A stretch of DNA of 64,000 nucleotides from F23-B02 sp963632825. GTDB taxonomy: Bacteria; Bacillota; Clostridia; Oscillospirales; Oscillospiraceae. Below the pieces are notes generated by a model. It did no database searches. It was given only the letters and a program-made list of their open reading frames with translations, and had not been told where the DNA came from. Both the position numbers and the translations under genes were made by a program. Location: the NCBI GenBank assembly GCA_963632825.1, contig CAVGWF010000077.1, forward strand, positions 6,416-70,415, read 5' to 3'. Below are positions 49,836 to 59,511 of the stretch, piece by piece. Each line of letters begins with the position of its first letter. The stretch's first letter is position 1.

Positions 49836-52403
49836 TTATATATCGTCTGTCTCGTCGGCAAACTCCGTCTGTATTCTTAGTGTCTCGGTCGGTGCGGTGC
49901 CCTGAGTGGTCTGCATTTCGAGCCACTGCTCACGGGTTATCAGTATCTGCCTCGGCTTTGAGCCCTCGAAGGGACCGACAATGCCTATTTCCTCCATCTG
50001 ATCGACAATGCGGGCTGCGCGCGAGTAGCCGAGCTTTAAGCGGCGCTGGAGCATGGATACCGATGCCTGCTTTGTATCGAATATCACATCGACGGCCTGC
50101 GGCAGCAGCTCATCATACTCGCTTCTTGCATCGGACTCGTCATCGTCGTCGGCTCTGCCCTTGCCGGACGCTCCCTTATCCTCGGCGGCCTTCTCGATCT
50201 GCGCAATGACCTCCTCGCTGTACTGTGCGGTGGACTGGCGCTTTATAAATTCAACTATGGAGTCGCGCTCCTCATCGCTGACGAATGCGCCCTGAACGCG
50301 CAGGGGCTTTCCGCAGCCGATGGGGGCATACAGCATATCGCCCATACCGATAAGCTTTTCCGCGCCCGCATTATCGAGAATAATGCGGCTTTCAAGCGCG
50401 CTTGAAACGGCAAAGGCTATGCGGCTGGGGATATTGGCCTTCATAAGCCCGGTTATGACATCCGCCGACGGACGCTGGGTGGCAATGACGAGGTGCATAC
50501 CGGCAGCTCGTCCCATCTGGGCAACGCGGCAGATGCTCTCCTCGACATCCTTTGATGCGACCAGCATGAGATCCGCCAGCTCGTCGATGACAACGACGAT
50601 GTTCGGCATCTTCGGCTGACCGCTCTCCTTGAGATGGTCGTTATACGCGTCTATGCTCCTTACGCCGAGCTCCGAGAAAAGCCTGTAGCGCTTGAGCATT
50701 TCGGTGACTGCCCATTGCAGGGCGCCCGCCGCCTTCTTCGGGTCTGTCACGACGGGGATATACAGGTGCGGGATGCCATTATAAACACCGAGCTCGACCA
50801 TTTTGGGGTCTATCATTATAAGCTTGACCTCATCGGGGTCGGATTTATACAGCAGGCTTATTATAAGCGAGTTCATGCACACCGATTTGCCTGAACCGGT
50901 CGTACCGGCGATGAGCAGATGCGGAAGCTTTGAGATGTTTCCGACAACCGCCTGCCCCGCAATGTCCTTGCCTATCGCAAAGCTGAGCTTTGATTTGGAT
51001 GCCGCAAAGCGCGGGGAGTCTATTATATCGCGGAGATAAACGGTGCTTATTATTTTATTCGGCACCTCGATGCCGACGGTGGATATCTTATCCGGTATAG
51101 GAGCTATGCGAACGCTTACGACGCCGAGTGCAAGCGCTATATCGCCGGCAAGGTTTGTAAGCCTGCTGAGCTTAACGCCCTGCTCAAGCTCAAGGTCGTA
51201 GCGCGTCACCGTAGGTCCGCGTGTTGTATCGACTATCCGCGCATTCACGCCGAAGCTCTTTATGGTGCTTTCGAGGCGTTCGCGGTTCGTGCGCAGCTCG
51301 TCATCGGAGTTTGCGGCGACGCTGTGTCCCTTTTTCAGCAGGAATATGGGCGGCTTTTCATACTCGCCCTCACTCGTTGCCGACTCAATGGCGTTTCTGA
51401 TAGCCTCCGACTCGGCAGCGACCTCGGCTGCGGTAGCCTTTTTGCTCGGGGGATCGGACACTGCGGCGGTCCTTACGGGACCCTCGCCGGACATTTTGAC
51501 CGGCGAAACTCCGGCAAGCTCCTCGGCCTCCTCGATGCTCAGGGGCTCGACCTCGTCTGCCCTGAGCTCGGTCTGCTTTGCCTTTTTTGATGTGAACAGG
51601 CCGGACTTTGCCGGTGCTTCTTCCTTAACGGTGGGCTCGTCATCGTGTTTTTTGTTAAATGCGGGCTCGTCGTCGAGCGGAATATCTATTGCTCGGCGTT
51701 TAGGCTTTTTGACCGGCTCCGGCTCATCATCGGGAGCTTCCTCCGGTCTATCGTCCTGAACGGGTGCAGGTCTTGCCTTCTTCTTTGCCGGCTTCTCCTC
51801 GGGCTCGGTGCGGATGAGCTCCATGAGTCTTGCGGGTGTTATGCCGACCGACGACAGTGCAAAGAACGCAAGCACAAAAAACAGGATTATCGCCGCTCCG
51901 TAAATGCTGAACGCTTTCTGAAGGACAAATGCCAGCAGTCCGCCCAAAACGCCGCCGCAATGCATCTGCGTACCGCCGACATAAAGCTCCTTGATCGCGG
52001 AAAACACACTGCCGCTGTTGTCTATAACTATCTTCCCCAACAGAGGATCCAGCAGCGAGCCTATCAGCAGCGGCAGCATGAGCGCCGCTGTCGTGCGCCA
52101 TGCCGCGGGCTCATCACGGCAGAAGACAAGATGATACGCCGCAAGCAGGAACGCCGGTGCGCATATCCAGAAGCCGTAGCCGAAAAGTCCCTTGAGCAGT
52201 GAGCACAGCCAGCTCACCACGACTCCGTCATGCGCAAAGATGCCGATCACCACCAGCACCGCCGCGAATGCCAGACATGCAGCCGCAATGATCCGCTGTG
52301 CAGAGCTCTCCTCCCGTTCCGGCTTTTTCGGAGCGCTCTGTCTGCCTCCCGTACCTTTCTTTCCGGTTCCGTTTGATTTTTTCTTTGTTGCCGTTTGAGC
52401 CAT
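49836..52403 (-). CDS. ftsK: DNA translocase FtsK/SpoIIIE
   Basis: The 855-residue protein has four N-terminal membrane helices (about 30-190), a charged low-complexity linker rich in lysine, glutamate and proline (200-340), the motor with Walker A GTTGSGKS and Walker B VVVIDELADLM, and a C-terminal gamma winged-helix domain (LPQAVDVIFDTKQASVSMLQRRLKLGYSRAARIVDQME). It pumps chromosomal DNA through the division or sporulation septum. Confidence 0.95.
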   Translation of the reverse strand: MAQTATKKKSNGTGKKGTGGRQSAPKKPEREESSAQRIIAAACLAFAAVLVVIGIFAHDGVVVSWLCSLLKGLFGYGFWICAPAFLLAAYHLVFCRDEPAAWRTTAALMLPLLIGSLLDPLLGKIVIDNSGSVFSAIKELYVGGTQMHCGGVLGGLLAFVLQKAFSIYGAAIILFFVLAFFALSSVGITPARLMELIRTEPEEKPAKKKARPAPVQDDRPEEAPDDEPEPVKKPKRRAIDIPLDDEPAFNKKHDDEPTVKEEAPAKSGLFTSKKAKQTELRADEVEPLSIEEAEELAGVSPVKMSGEGPVRTAAVSDPPSKKATAAEVAAESEAIRNAIESATSEGEYEKPPIFLLKKGHSVAANSDDELRTNRERLESTIKSFGVNARIVDTTRGPTVTRYDLELEQGVKLSRLTNLAGDIALALGVVSVRIAPIPDKISTVGIEVPNKIISTVYLRDIIDSPRFAASKSKLSFAIGKDIAGQAVVGNISKLPHLLIAGTTGSGKSVCMNSLIISLLYKSDPDEVKLIMIDPKMVELGVYNGIPHLYIPVVTDPKKAAGALQWAVTEMLKRYRLFSELGVRSIDAYNDHLKESGQPKMPNIVVVIDELADLMLVASKDVEESICRVAQMGRAAGMHLVIATQRPSADVITGLMKANIPSRIAFAVSSALESRIILDNAGAEKLIGMGDMLYAPIGCGKPLRVQGAFVSDEERDSIVEFIKRQSTAQYSEEVIAQIEKAAEDKGASGKGRADDDDESDARSEYDELLPQAVDVIFDTKQASVSMLQRRLKLGYSRAARIVDQMEEIGIVGPFEGSKPRQILITREQWLEMQTTQGTAPTETLRIQTEFADETDDI

Positions 52404-52424
52404 TTTTCAGGTTCCCTGCCTTTA

Positions 52425-53261
52425 TCAGAATATAAGTGAAAGTATTATCGTTAAAACGCCCACTACCCAGCAATAGTAGGAAAATCCGCCGAAGCGGGTC
52501 TTTCTGGCGATCATTTTCAGAATACCTATCGACAAAACGCCCGACACCATTGCGGCTATCATTCCGAACAGATATGCCGGAATGAGCGATATGTCTATTC
52601 CGGTCTTTATCGCGTCTATAAGCTCCAGAAGCGTTGCGCCGAGTACGGCCGGAATGCTCATGAGCAGCGAAAACTTCACCGCATAGCTGCGCTCATGTCC
52701 GGTAGCAATGCCCGCGGTTATCGTCGTTCCCGAGCGGGACAGACCGGGCAGAGTTGCAACGCACTGACACAAGCCTATGATGAGGGCATCGGTGAACAGC
52801 ATATTTTTCTCCGTCTTGCTGCCCTTCGGCATCTTGTCCGCAACGAGCAGGATGCAGCCGGTTAGCACAAGGGCTATACCGACATAAACGGTGGAGTTTG
52901 AAAGTGCCTCTATGTATTTATGCACGGGCAGGATAAGCACCAGCGGCACAGTTGCGGCGATTATCAGCATGAAAAGCCGCGCCTCGGGAAACCTGCGTCT
53001 GCCGCCGTTTGCATCGTATGTCCTGCCGGCGAGCAGGTCGACGGTCTGACCGAACATTGCGCGTATATCGTTCCAGTACATGAAGCAGATGGCTATAAGA
53101 GTTCCGAAGTGGAGCAGAACATCAAAAAACATATGGCTGCTGCCGAGGTCGGACATATTGAAAAGGTTATGCAATATGGCCAGATGACCCGAGCTCGAAA
53201 TGGGCAGAAACTCCGCAACGCCCTGCACGAGTCCGAGAATTATGGCATCGAGTATGCTCAT
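52425..53261 (-). CDS. uppP: Undecaprenyl-diphosphatase
   Basis: The 278-residue membrane phosphatase recycles undecaprenyl pyrophosphate for wall synthesis. The two active-site blocks are GVAEFLPISSSGHLAIL near the start and QCVATLPGLSRSGTTITAGI in the middle; the rest forms about eight helices. It confers bacitracin tolerance when abundant. It lies between the protease-like gene and ftsK. Confidence 0.95.
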   Translation of the reverse strand: MSILDAIILGLVQGVAEFLPISSSGHLAILHNLFNMSDLGSSHMFFDVLLHFGTLIAICFMYWNDIRAMFGQTVDLLAGRTYDANGGRRRFPEARLFMLIIAATVPLVLILPVHKYIEALSNSTVYVGIALVLTGCILLVADKMPKGSKTEKNMLFTDALIIGLCQCVATLPGLSRSGTTITAGIATGHERSYAVKFSLLMSIPAVLGATLLELIDAIKTGIDISLIPAYLFGMIAAMVSGVLSIGILKMIARKTRFGGFSYYCWVVGVLTIILSLIF

Positions 53262-53347
53262 GGATCGCTCTCCTCATTGATTTCACGATATTATGTATAC
53301 TTAACTTTGTCATTTTACCATACAATATATGAAAAAGCAAGCTCAGG

Positions 53348-53992
53348 TCAGTGAGCTTGCCGGTCTATTTCGTTATGCAGATATTCCAGCGCATCTGACA
53401 GCGTGCCTATCCCGTCTATCAGTCCGCAGTGCACCGCCTCCTCGCCGTAAATGACGCTGCCGACATCGTTTGCAAGCTCATCGGTCGCCATCATCAGCTC
53501 CGTATACCTCTCACGGCTGACATTGGAGTGACCGGTCACGAAGCCGACTATGCGCTCCTGAATGCGCGCAAAGTAGTTGTATGTCTGCGGAACGCCTATC
53601 ACAACGCCGTTTAGCCGCACCGGGTGTATGGTCATGGCGGCAGAGGGCGCTATAAGGCTGTGCTTTGCCGCGACTGCCAGCGGCACGCCGATGGAGTGCC
53701 CGCCGCCGAGAATGAGTGAGACCGTCGGCTTTTTCATTCCGGCTATGAGCTCGGCTATGCCGAGCCCCGCTTCAACGTCTCCGCCGACGGTATTCAGAAG
53801 AATGAGCAGACCCTTTATTTCCTCCGACTCCTCGACTGCGGCAAGCAGCGGCATTATATGCTCATACTTTGTTGTTTTGGTATCCTCGGGCAGGATCTGA
53901 TGCCCCTCGACCTGACCCACGATGGTCAGACAGTGTATCGTACCGTCCGGGCTCCGCGCGTTCGAGCTGCCGAGCTCCTTTATTTCCTCCAA
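53348..53992 (-). CDS. ClpP-like serine protease, TepA/YmfB type
   Basis: The roughly 214-residue protein has a ClpP/crotonase fold: LLILLNTVGGDVEAGLGIAELI, the nucleophile in GGGHSIGVPLA and the histidine in SAAMTIHPVRL. It is of the membrane-linked TepA family found next to ftsK/spoIIIE in Firmicutes, not the ATP-dependent ClpP. The start is uncertain: GTG at 54001 or TTG at 53992, which has GAGGTG six bases before it inside the upstream gene's terminator stem. Confidence 0.85.
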   Translation of the reverse strand: MEEIKELGSSNARSPDGTIHCLTIVGQVEGHQILPEDTKTTKYEHIMPLLAAVEESEEIKGLLILLNTVGGDVEAGLGIAELIAGMKKPTVSLILGGGHSIGVPLAVAAKHSLIAPSAAMTIHPVRLNGVVIGVPQTYNYFARIQERIVGFVTGHSNVSRERYTELMMATDELANDVGSVIYGEEAVHCGLIDGIGTLSDALEYLHNEIDRQAH

Positions 53993-54031
53993 AAAAATCA
54001 CCTCATACCTATTTTGTCAGGTACGAGGTGA
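53991..54031 (-). terminator. Terminator of the M18 aminopeptidase gene overlapping the next ribosome site
   Basis: TCACCTCGTACCT pairs with AGGTATGAGGTGA (one mismatch), then seven T residues on the minus strand. The 3' arm contains GAGGTG used by the TepA-like gene. Confidence 0.8.
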
Positions 54032-54043
54032 TTTATCCTGTTT

Positions 54044-55426
54044 TTATGCCTTGTATGCCGCAAGCACGCCGAGATAGGTCATATAGCAGTCGAATTTTGC
54101 AACGACCTCAAACGGAGAGTGCATGCTCATGACGGGAACGCCGGCGTCGATGGTGTCGATATTGCGGTTTGCCATGTACTTGGCTATCGTACCGCCGCCG
54201 CCCTGATCGACCTTGCCGAGCTCGCTCATCTGCCACACCACGCCGTTCTCGGCAAACAGTCTGCGCAGATACGCGACCACCTCGGCGGATGCGTCGCTCG
54301 TGCCGCTTTTGCCGCGCGCGCCGGTAAATTTGCAGATGCCCATGCCGTAATTGAGCTTTGCGTCGTTGCGTTTTTCGCTGACCTCGGGGTAGTTGGGGTC
54401 AAACGCCGCCGTAACATCGGCAGACAGGCAGAAGCTGTTTTCAAAGCAGCGGCGCAGCGGAATGTTCTGAGTGCTGCACAGCTCCTCCATAAAGCACTCG
54501 AAGGCGCTGCTCTGCATACCGCTGACGCCGTCGGAGCCGGTCTCCTCCTTGTCTGCAAGGATGCAGACGCAGGTTTTTTCCGGAGCGGCTCCGATATCGA
54601 GTATCGCCTTAAGCTCGGCATAGGCGCACACGCGGTCATCATGACCGTAGCCGCCTATGAGCGAGCGATCGAGACCGATCTCGCGGACATCGAAGGCGGG
54701 CACCGCGGTGAGCTCGGCGGACAGGAAGTCCTCCTCGACGATGCCGTAGCGGTCATTGAGAATGCTCATAACGGCAAGCTTTACGCGGTCGCTGCCCTCG
54801 TCGGCATACGGAACGCTGCCGATGAGGATGTTAAGGCCCTCGCCGGTAATGCCCTCCTCCATGCTCTTTTTCATCTGCTCCTTGCCTAAATGCGGCAGGA
54901 GATCGGTTATCACAAACTGCGGGTCGGAGGGATCGCGGCCTATGGTAATATCAATGGCCTCGCCGGATTTGAGTGCGACAACACCGTGGAGCTCAAGAGG
55001 GATCGTTACCCACTGGTACTTTTTGATGCCGCCGTAGTAATGCGTCTTGAAATATGCGAGCTCATCGCTCTCGTAAAGCGGATTCTGCTTGAGGTCAAGG
55101 CGCGGAGAGTCAACATGGGCTCCTGCTATAACGCAGCCCTGATCGAGGCTCTTTTTGCCGATGACCGCCAGCATGAGCGCCTTGCCGCGATTGCAGCGGT
55201 AGATCTTATCGCCGGCCTTGAGCTCCATGCCCGCCGTGTACTCGGTAAAGCCGGCATCCTCGGCAAGCTCTATGGCGGTTTTTACCGCCTCACGCTCGGT
55301 GCGGGCATCATTGAGAAACCGGATGTAGCCGCTGCAATAGTCTTCCATTGCGATGCGCTGCTGCGTGTCCATGGTGTCGTAGCCGTTTTTCTGTCTGTAG
55401 AACAATTCGTCTCTGATCTCACTCAT
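54044..55426 (-). CDS. M18 family aminopeptidase
   Basis: The 460-residue enzyme is a tetrahedral dodecameric zinc aminopeptidase. Metal ligands are visible in IAGAHVDSPRLDLKQ, GGYGHDDRVCAY, LADKEETGSDG (catalytic glutamate pair) and MSMHSPFEVVAKFD. It removes N-terminal amino acids, often acidic ones, from peptides in the cytoplasm. Its start overlaps the stop of the tsaC-coaE fusion gene. Confidence 0.93.
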   Translation of the reverse strand: MSEIRDELFYRQKNGYDTMDTQQRIAMEDYCSGYIRFLNDARTEREAVKTAIELAEDAGFTEYTAGMELKAGDKIYRCNRGKALMLAVIGKKSLDQGCVIAGAHVDSPRLDLKQNPLYESDELAYFKTHYYGGIKKYQWVTIPLELHGVVALKSGEAIDITIGRDPSDPQFVITDLLPHLGKEQMKKSMEEGITGEGLNILIGSVPYADEGSDRVKLAVMSILNDRYGIVEEDFLSAELTAVPAFDVREIGLDRSLIGGYGHDDRVCAYAELKAILDIGAAPEKTCVCILADKEETGSDGVSGMQSSAFECFMEELCSTQNIPLRRCFENSFCLSADVTAAFDPNYPEVSEKRNDAKLNYGMGICKFTGARGKSGTSDASAEVVAYLRRLFAENGVVWQMSELGKVDQGGGGTIAKYMANRNIDTIDAGVPVMSMHSPFEVVAKFDCYMTYLGVLAAYKA

Positions 55427-56631
55427 TTTTTCAATACTTCCTTAAATAATTTTTTGCATTCTTTTTTAAATTCGTCCTTCGTGCCGTTATTGTGCAGGAC
55501 ATATTCGCATTTTTGCTCGAAATACTCGTTTGGATACTGTGCGGCAACGCGCATGAGTGCGTACTCATAGCTTATGCCGTCGCGCTTCATTATACGCTCG
55601 ATGCGTATCGTTTTTTCGGCAACTATGCCGATAACGGCCCTGCATCGCTTGCCGAGTCCGCTCTCAAGAAGCGCTATAGCGTCGACTGCCGCCAGCTTTC
55701 CGCCCTGCATCGCCCATTCGCGCAGTCTTTTCTCCACCTCGATGCTTATGTAACGATGCGTTATGGAGTTAAGATCCGTAAGCGCCGCCTCGTTTGAGAA
55801 AACCGTTGCTCCGAGCGCCTTGCGGTCAAGTCTGCCGTCAACCACCGTCCCGGGAAATACTCTGTCTATCTCCGAGAGCATCTGCCTGTTCTTTTCGAGC
55901 AGCTCATGGTACAGGGCATCGCAGTCGATAATGAGCGCTCCCATACTCTCGAGCTCGCGCAGAGCGGTGGTCTTGCCGCAGCCGGTGCCTCCGGTTATGC
56001 CGATAACGGTGAGCTCATCGGCAAGAGCCGCGGCTATTTTCTCCTCCGGCAGAGCACCCTGACGCAGGATTCTGAACGGTGTACCGCTCATGTCTATTAT
56101 AGTCGACTCCCTGCCGAGGCCGCACTCGCCGCCGTCTACCACCGCGGCAATTTTGCCGTTAAAATATCCGAGCACCTCCTGCGCCGTCACCGGGCTTTTT
56201 TTGCCCGACGGATTCGCGGAGGGCGCCGCAAACGGCAGTCCTGCCTTTTTGAGCATTGCCTGTGTAAGCGGATGATCCGGACACCTCAGTGCGACCGTCT
56301 TCCCGCCCGCGCGTACTATATCCGGCACCGTGTCCCTTGAGTTTAAAACTATCGTCAGCGGTCCGGGCCAAAACCTTTGCATGAGCACTCTCGCCTGCCT
56401 GGGAACGCGGGTGCAGTACCTCGTCACCGGCGCGCCCTTATGCAGCATGAGTGCAAGCGGCTTTACCTCGGGTCTTCCCTTTGTCTCATATACCGCCTCA
56501 ACGGCTTTTTCGTCAAGCCCGCTGCAGGCAAGTCCGTAAACCGTTTCCGTCGGCACGGCGACGAGCTCGCCGGAGGCTATAAGCCTTGCCGCCTCGTTTA
56601 TGCCGTTTTCATTCAAAATTTTTGTTTCCAT
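55423..56631 (-). CDS. Fusion of threonylcarbamoyl-AMP synthase (TsaC/Sua5) and dephospho-CoA kinase (CoaE)
   Basis: Residues 1-205 are a Sua5/YciO/YrdC domain (LVAVPTETVYGLACSG, KGRPEVKPLALML, FWPGPLTIVL, PFAAPSANPSG) that makes threonylcarbamoyl-AMP for t6A tRNA. Residues 207-402 are a P-loop kinase, VIGITGGTGCGKTTALRELE (loop at 214-221), continuing with IIDCDALYHELL and VDAIALLESGLG, the CoaE pattern that makes coenzyme A. No stop or frameshift separates the two. The ATG overlaps the prfA stop (TGATG). Confidence 0.88.
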   Translation of the reverse strand: METKILNENGINEAARLIASGELVAVPTETVYGLACSGLDEKAVEAVYETKGRPEVKPLALMLHKGAPVTRYCTRVPRQARVLMQRFWPGPLTIVLNSRDTVPDIVRAGGKTVALRCPDHPLTQAMLKKAGLPFAAPSANPSGKKSPVTAQEVLGYFNGKIAAVVDGGECGLGRESTIIDMSGTPFRILRQGALPEEKIAAALADELTVIGITGGTGCGKTTALRELESMGALIIDCDALYHELLEKNRQMLSEIDRVFPGTVVDGRLDRKALGATVFSNEAALTDLNSITHRYISIEVEKRLREWAMQGGKLAAVDAIALLESGLGKRCRAVIGIVAEKTIRIERIMKRDGISYEYALMRVAAQYPNEYFEQKCEYVLHNNGTKDEFKKECKKLFKEVLKK

Positions 56632-57701
56632 CAGCTCTCCGTCTGCCTTTTTAGCTTTTCCGCCTGCTCGGCTGTCACGAGCGCGTCGATTATCGGATCA
56701 AGCTCACCGTTCAAAACGCTCTGGATATTGAAGTTGCGCACATCGCCGACGAGCCGGTGATCGGTCACGCGGTTCTGCGGGAAATTATATGTGCGTATCC
56801 TATCCGAGCGGTCGCCGGAGCCGACCTGACTTTTCCTCTCGGCCGCGATCGCCGCCGCCTGCTTCTGCTGCTCGGCTTCATACAGCTTTGAGCGCAGTAT
56901 CTTCATTGCCCTGTCCTTATTTTTGTACTGGCTGCGCTCATCCTGACACTCGACCACAACGCCGGTGGGCAGGTGTGTTATGCGTATGGCGCTCTCGGTT
57001 TTGTTTACATGCTGTCCTCCCGCTCCGGACGAGCGGTATGTGTCTATCTGAAGATCGGAGGGATTTATCTCGAACTCGACCTCCTCCGCCTCCGGCAGCA
57101 CCGCGACCGTAGCCGCCGAGGTGTGTATCCTGCCGCCGGACTCGGTCTCCGGTACGCGCTGGACGCGGTGACCGCCCGCCTCGAATTTGAGCCTTGAATA
57201 CGCGCCCTGCCCTTCAATGACGAAGCTCATTTCCTTTATGCCGCCGAGCTCGGTCTCGTTTAAGTTAACTATGTCTATCTTCCAGCCCTTGCTCTCGGCG
57301 TACATCGAATACATTCTGAAAAGATCGTGTGCAAAAAGCGAGCTTTCCTCGCCGCCGACGCCGGAGCGGATCTCCATGATGACATTGCGCTCGTCATTCG
57401 GATCCCTCGGCAGCAGCAGTATCTTTATCTCCTCGCTGAGTCTCTCCATTTCCGCCTTTGCCGCAGCTATTTCCTCCTGAGCAAGCTCCTTGAATTCGGG
57501 ATCTGTCATTAGCTCCTCGGCTTCCGCCGCGGCTCGCTCGCATTTTGCGTACTCTCTGTAAGCCATGACGACCGGCTCAAGCTCCTTCATCTCGCGCGCG
57601 CATTTTGTGTACGCCGCGGGGTCTGCGTAAATATCGCCGTTCTCCATTCTCTGTGCGAGCTCGGAATATCTGTTTTCAAGCTGTCTGAGTTTTTCCAGCA
57701 T
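56631..57701 (-). CDS. prfA: Peptide chain release factor 1
   Basis: The 356-residue factor ends translation at UAA and UAG. It has the GGQ motif at 228-230 in YRSSGAGGQHVNKTES, the codon-recognition region in domain 2 (LPEAEEVEFEINPSDL follows it), and a long N-terminal helical part. It starts the prfA-tsaC/coaE-aminopeptidase unit. Confidence 0.95.
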   Translation of the reverse strand: MLEKLRQLENRYSELAQRMENGDIYADPAAYTKCAREMKELEPVVMAYREYAKCERAAAEAEELMTDPEFKELAQEEIAAAKAEMERLSEEIKILLLPRDPNDERNVIMEIRSGVGGEESSLFAHDLFRMYSMYAESKGWKIDIVNLNETELGGIKEMSFVIEGQGAYSRLKFEAGGHRVQRVPETESGGRIHTSAATVAVLPEAEEVEFEINPSDLQIDTYRSSGAGGQHVNKTESAIRITHLPTGVVVECQDERSQYKNKDRAMKILRSKLYEAEQQKQAAAIAAERKSQVGSGDRSDRIRTYNFPQNRVTDHRLVGDVRNFNIQSVLNGELDPIIDALVTAEQAEKLKRQTES

Positions 57702-57946
57702 CGTAATCTCCCAAGTGTTTTATGATTGCTTATACTATCACATTTTTACCCGCGTGTAAATGAAAAGCCGGGCTGCACCGCCTTATACTTTTTTCAAATT
57801 TTATTTTCACCGAAAATACACATAAATGTGCAAAAATCGACGGTAAGCGTGTAAATTTTGCTTACCTGCTCAAGAGCGTACAACCTGTGTTATAATTGTG
57901 AACAGTTTATGATCGCTTTTAAGGTCAAAAAAATCGGAGGAATTTT

Positions 57947-58951
57947 ATGTATTGTTCAAAATGTCACAGAGAGCTGCCGGACGGCGCCGCCTTCTGTAAC
58001 TATTGCGGCGCGAAGCAGGATGTCTCCTACGGTCAGGACGGGGGCTCCGTGCCGAACGGCGCTCAGAGCGGCTACGGAAGCTACGGTCAGTCCAACAGTC
58101 AGGGCGGCTATTCTCAGTCCAATAATTACGGAAGCTACAGCCAGTCGGGCAATTACGGAAATTACAATCAGCCCAACGGTCAGAGCTACGGAGGCGGTCA
58201 GTCCGGTCAGAACGGATACGAGCAGCCCAAGGGCTTCAGCTACGATCAGGGCGCACAGTTTTCAAATCCCCGTCCGGGCTACGGTCAGAGTACCGGTCAG
58301 TACGGGCAGACCGGCGCGTCCTTCTCCGGTGCCGGCAGCTATGGCGGTGCAGCCGCCGCGACCGCAGCAAAGAGCAATTCCAAGGCAAAGCGCATAATCG
58401 CAATTGTTGCCATAGTTCTCGTCGCCGCCGTTGCCGCGCTGCTCATATTCGGAAACACCGACTCAGGTACCAAGACCGCAAATCCGGAATATCTTGCGAT
58501 ATTCACCGATAACAACATTGAAGAGCCGGCATACTCTCCCTCGGAGCTCAAAACCCGCTCCTTTGCCAAGGTCAGTGATAACGACACCATCGGTACCATG
58601 GTCGAGGTGTTCCAGTTTGGCTACAAGGGCGACGATGTCCATGAGCTTGTGAACACTCTGTATGTTGATCTGTCTAACTTTACGAATGATGAGGCGGAAT
58701 GGTACAAGGACTCGATAGACGATCAGTTTGCCGAGATGGCGGCAAACAGCTATTGCCGCTATACCTCAAGAATTGATTCCGGTTATTTGTTCATTCAGCT
58801 CACGGTGACCGACCTTGACGATTCACCGGCCCGCTCACTGCTCTACGAAAACGGCTTCATCGAATACGATCTGTCCGGGAGCGATGATCAGCCTCTCTCA
58901 ATGAGCAAGACGGCAAGCAATCTGACCGATGAGGGATATATCGAAAAATAA
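57947..58951 (+). CDS. Zinc-ribbon membrane protein with prion-like low-complexity region
   Basis: The 334-residue protein begins with a zinc ribbon (Cys3, Cys6, Cys17, Cys20; family zinc_ribbon_2/DZR). Residues about 26-135 are a run of glycine, tyrosine, glutamine, serine and asparagine with many SYGQ/YGSYGQ-like units. A membrane helix lies near 148-168 and a folded 160-residue domain follows outside the membrane. No function is known; the composition resembles phase-separating domains. A TATAAT with an extended TG (about 57891) precedes the gene. AT-rich sequence at 57702-57946 otherwise shows nothing recognisable. Confidence 0.75.
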   Translation: MYCSKCHRELPDGAAFCNYCGAKQDVSYGQDGGSVPNGAQSGYGSYGQSNSQGGYSQSNNYGSYSQSGNYGNYNQPNGQSYGGGQSGQNGYEQPKGFSYDQGAQFSNPRPGYGQSTGQYGQTGASFSGAGSYGGAAAATAAKSNSKAKRIIAIVAIVLVAAVAALLIFGNTDSGTKTANPEYLAIFTDNNIEEPAYSPSELKTRSFAKVSDNDTIGTMVEVFQFGYKGDDVHELVNTLYVDLSNFTNDEAEWYKDSIDDQFAEMAANSYCRYTSRIDSGYLFIQLTVTDLDDSPARSLLYENGFIEYDLSGSDDQPLSMSKTASNLTDEGYIEK

Positions 58952-58968
58952 ACACAACAAACAAGTCA

Positions 58969-59008
58969 AAAAAGCCACTGTTTTCGCTGCTTGAAAACAG
59001 TGGCTTTC
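58969..59008 (+). terminator. Terminator after the zinc-ribbon membrane gene
   Basis: A 15-bp perfect stem beginning AAAGCCACTG and ending CAGTGGCTTT. Confidence 0.85.
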
Positions 59009-59047
59009 TGACAGGCTGAGCCCTCCGTGTGAGGCGGAGGGCTGTCA

Positions 59048-59350
59048 TCATTTCATTGATCTGTCGAGTACGGCACCGGAATAGGCCTCTATCTCGTATT
59101 CGTAGTTGAGGGCGATGGTCCTGAACTTCACACGGTAATACCACTGCCCGCCGCGATAACGGATGCCCGTATCCATGCCGGATACCTGGCTTTCGGCAAG
59201 CTGCGCGTCCTTCAGGGCGATCTCCTGTGCGCGCTCCTCACCTATCAGGAGCTCGTCATCACGGGTCTGATATATAAGATATGTGACTCCAGCCGCGATG
59301 AGTGCGGCTATCAGAACAATCACTATCACGATGTTAACACTCTTTTTCAT
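59048..59350 (-). CDS. PepSY domain membrane protein
   Basis: The 100-residue protein has one membrane helix (about 5-26) and a PepSY domain outside (GEERAQEIALKDAQL, then YRVKFRTIALNYEYEIEAYSGAVLD). PepSY domains often inhibit or modulate peptidases, but this single-domain protein has no known target. The ATG at 59350 follows GGGG; the frame extends upstream to 59407 without a site. Confidence 0.75.
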   Translation of the reverse strand: MKKSVNIVIVIVLIAALIAAGVTYLIYQTRDDELLIGEERAQEIALKDAQLAESQVSGMDTGIRYRGGQWYYRVKFRTIALNYEYEIEAYSGAVLDRSMK

Positions 59351-59455
59351 GCCGTTTCCCCATACATAATGATAAGGAATTATACCATTGCTCGGCATAT
59401 TTATCAATACGCTGATTTTTCAGCCTTTTTTCGCGAGAAAATGCGAAATTTTGAG

Positions 59456-59484
59456 TTGACAAGCGAGGCTTATTCCACTATAAT
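59456..59484 (+). promoter_or_regulatory. Promoter of the yceD-rpmF operon
   Basis: Perfect TTGACA (59456-59461) and TATAAT (59479-59484), 17-base spacer. Confidence 0.85.
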
Positions 59485-59511
59485 ATTCAAGCGACTGTGG
59501 AGAGGTGCACT

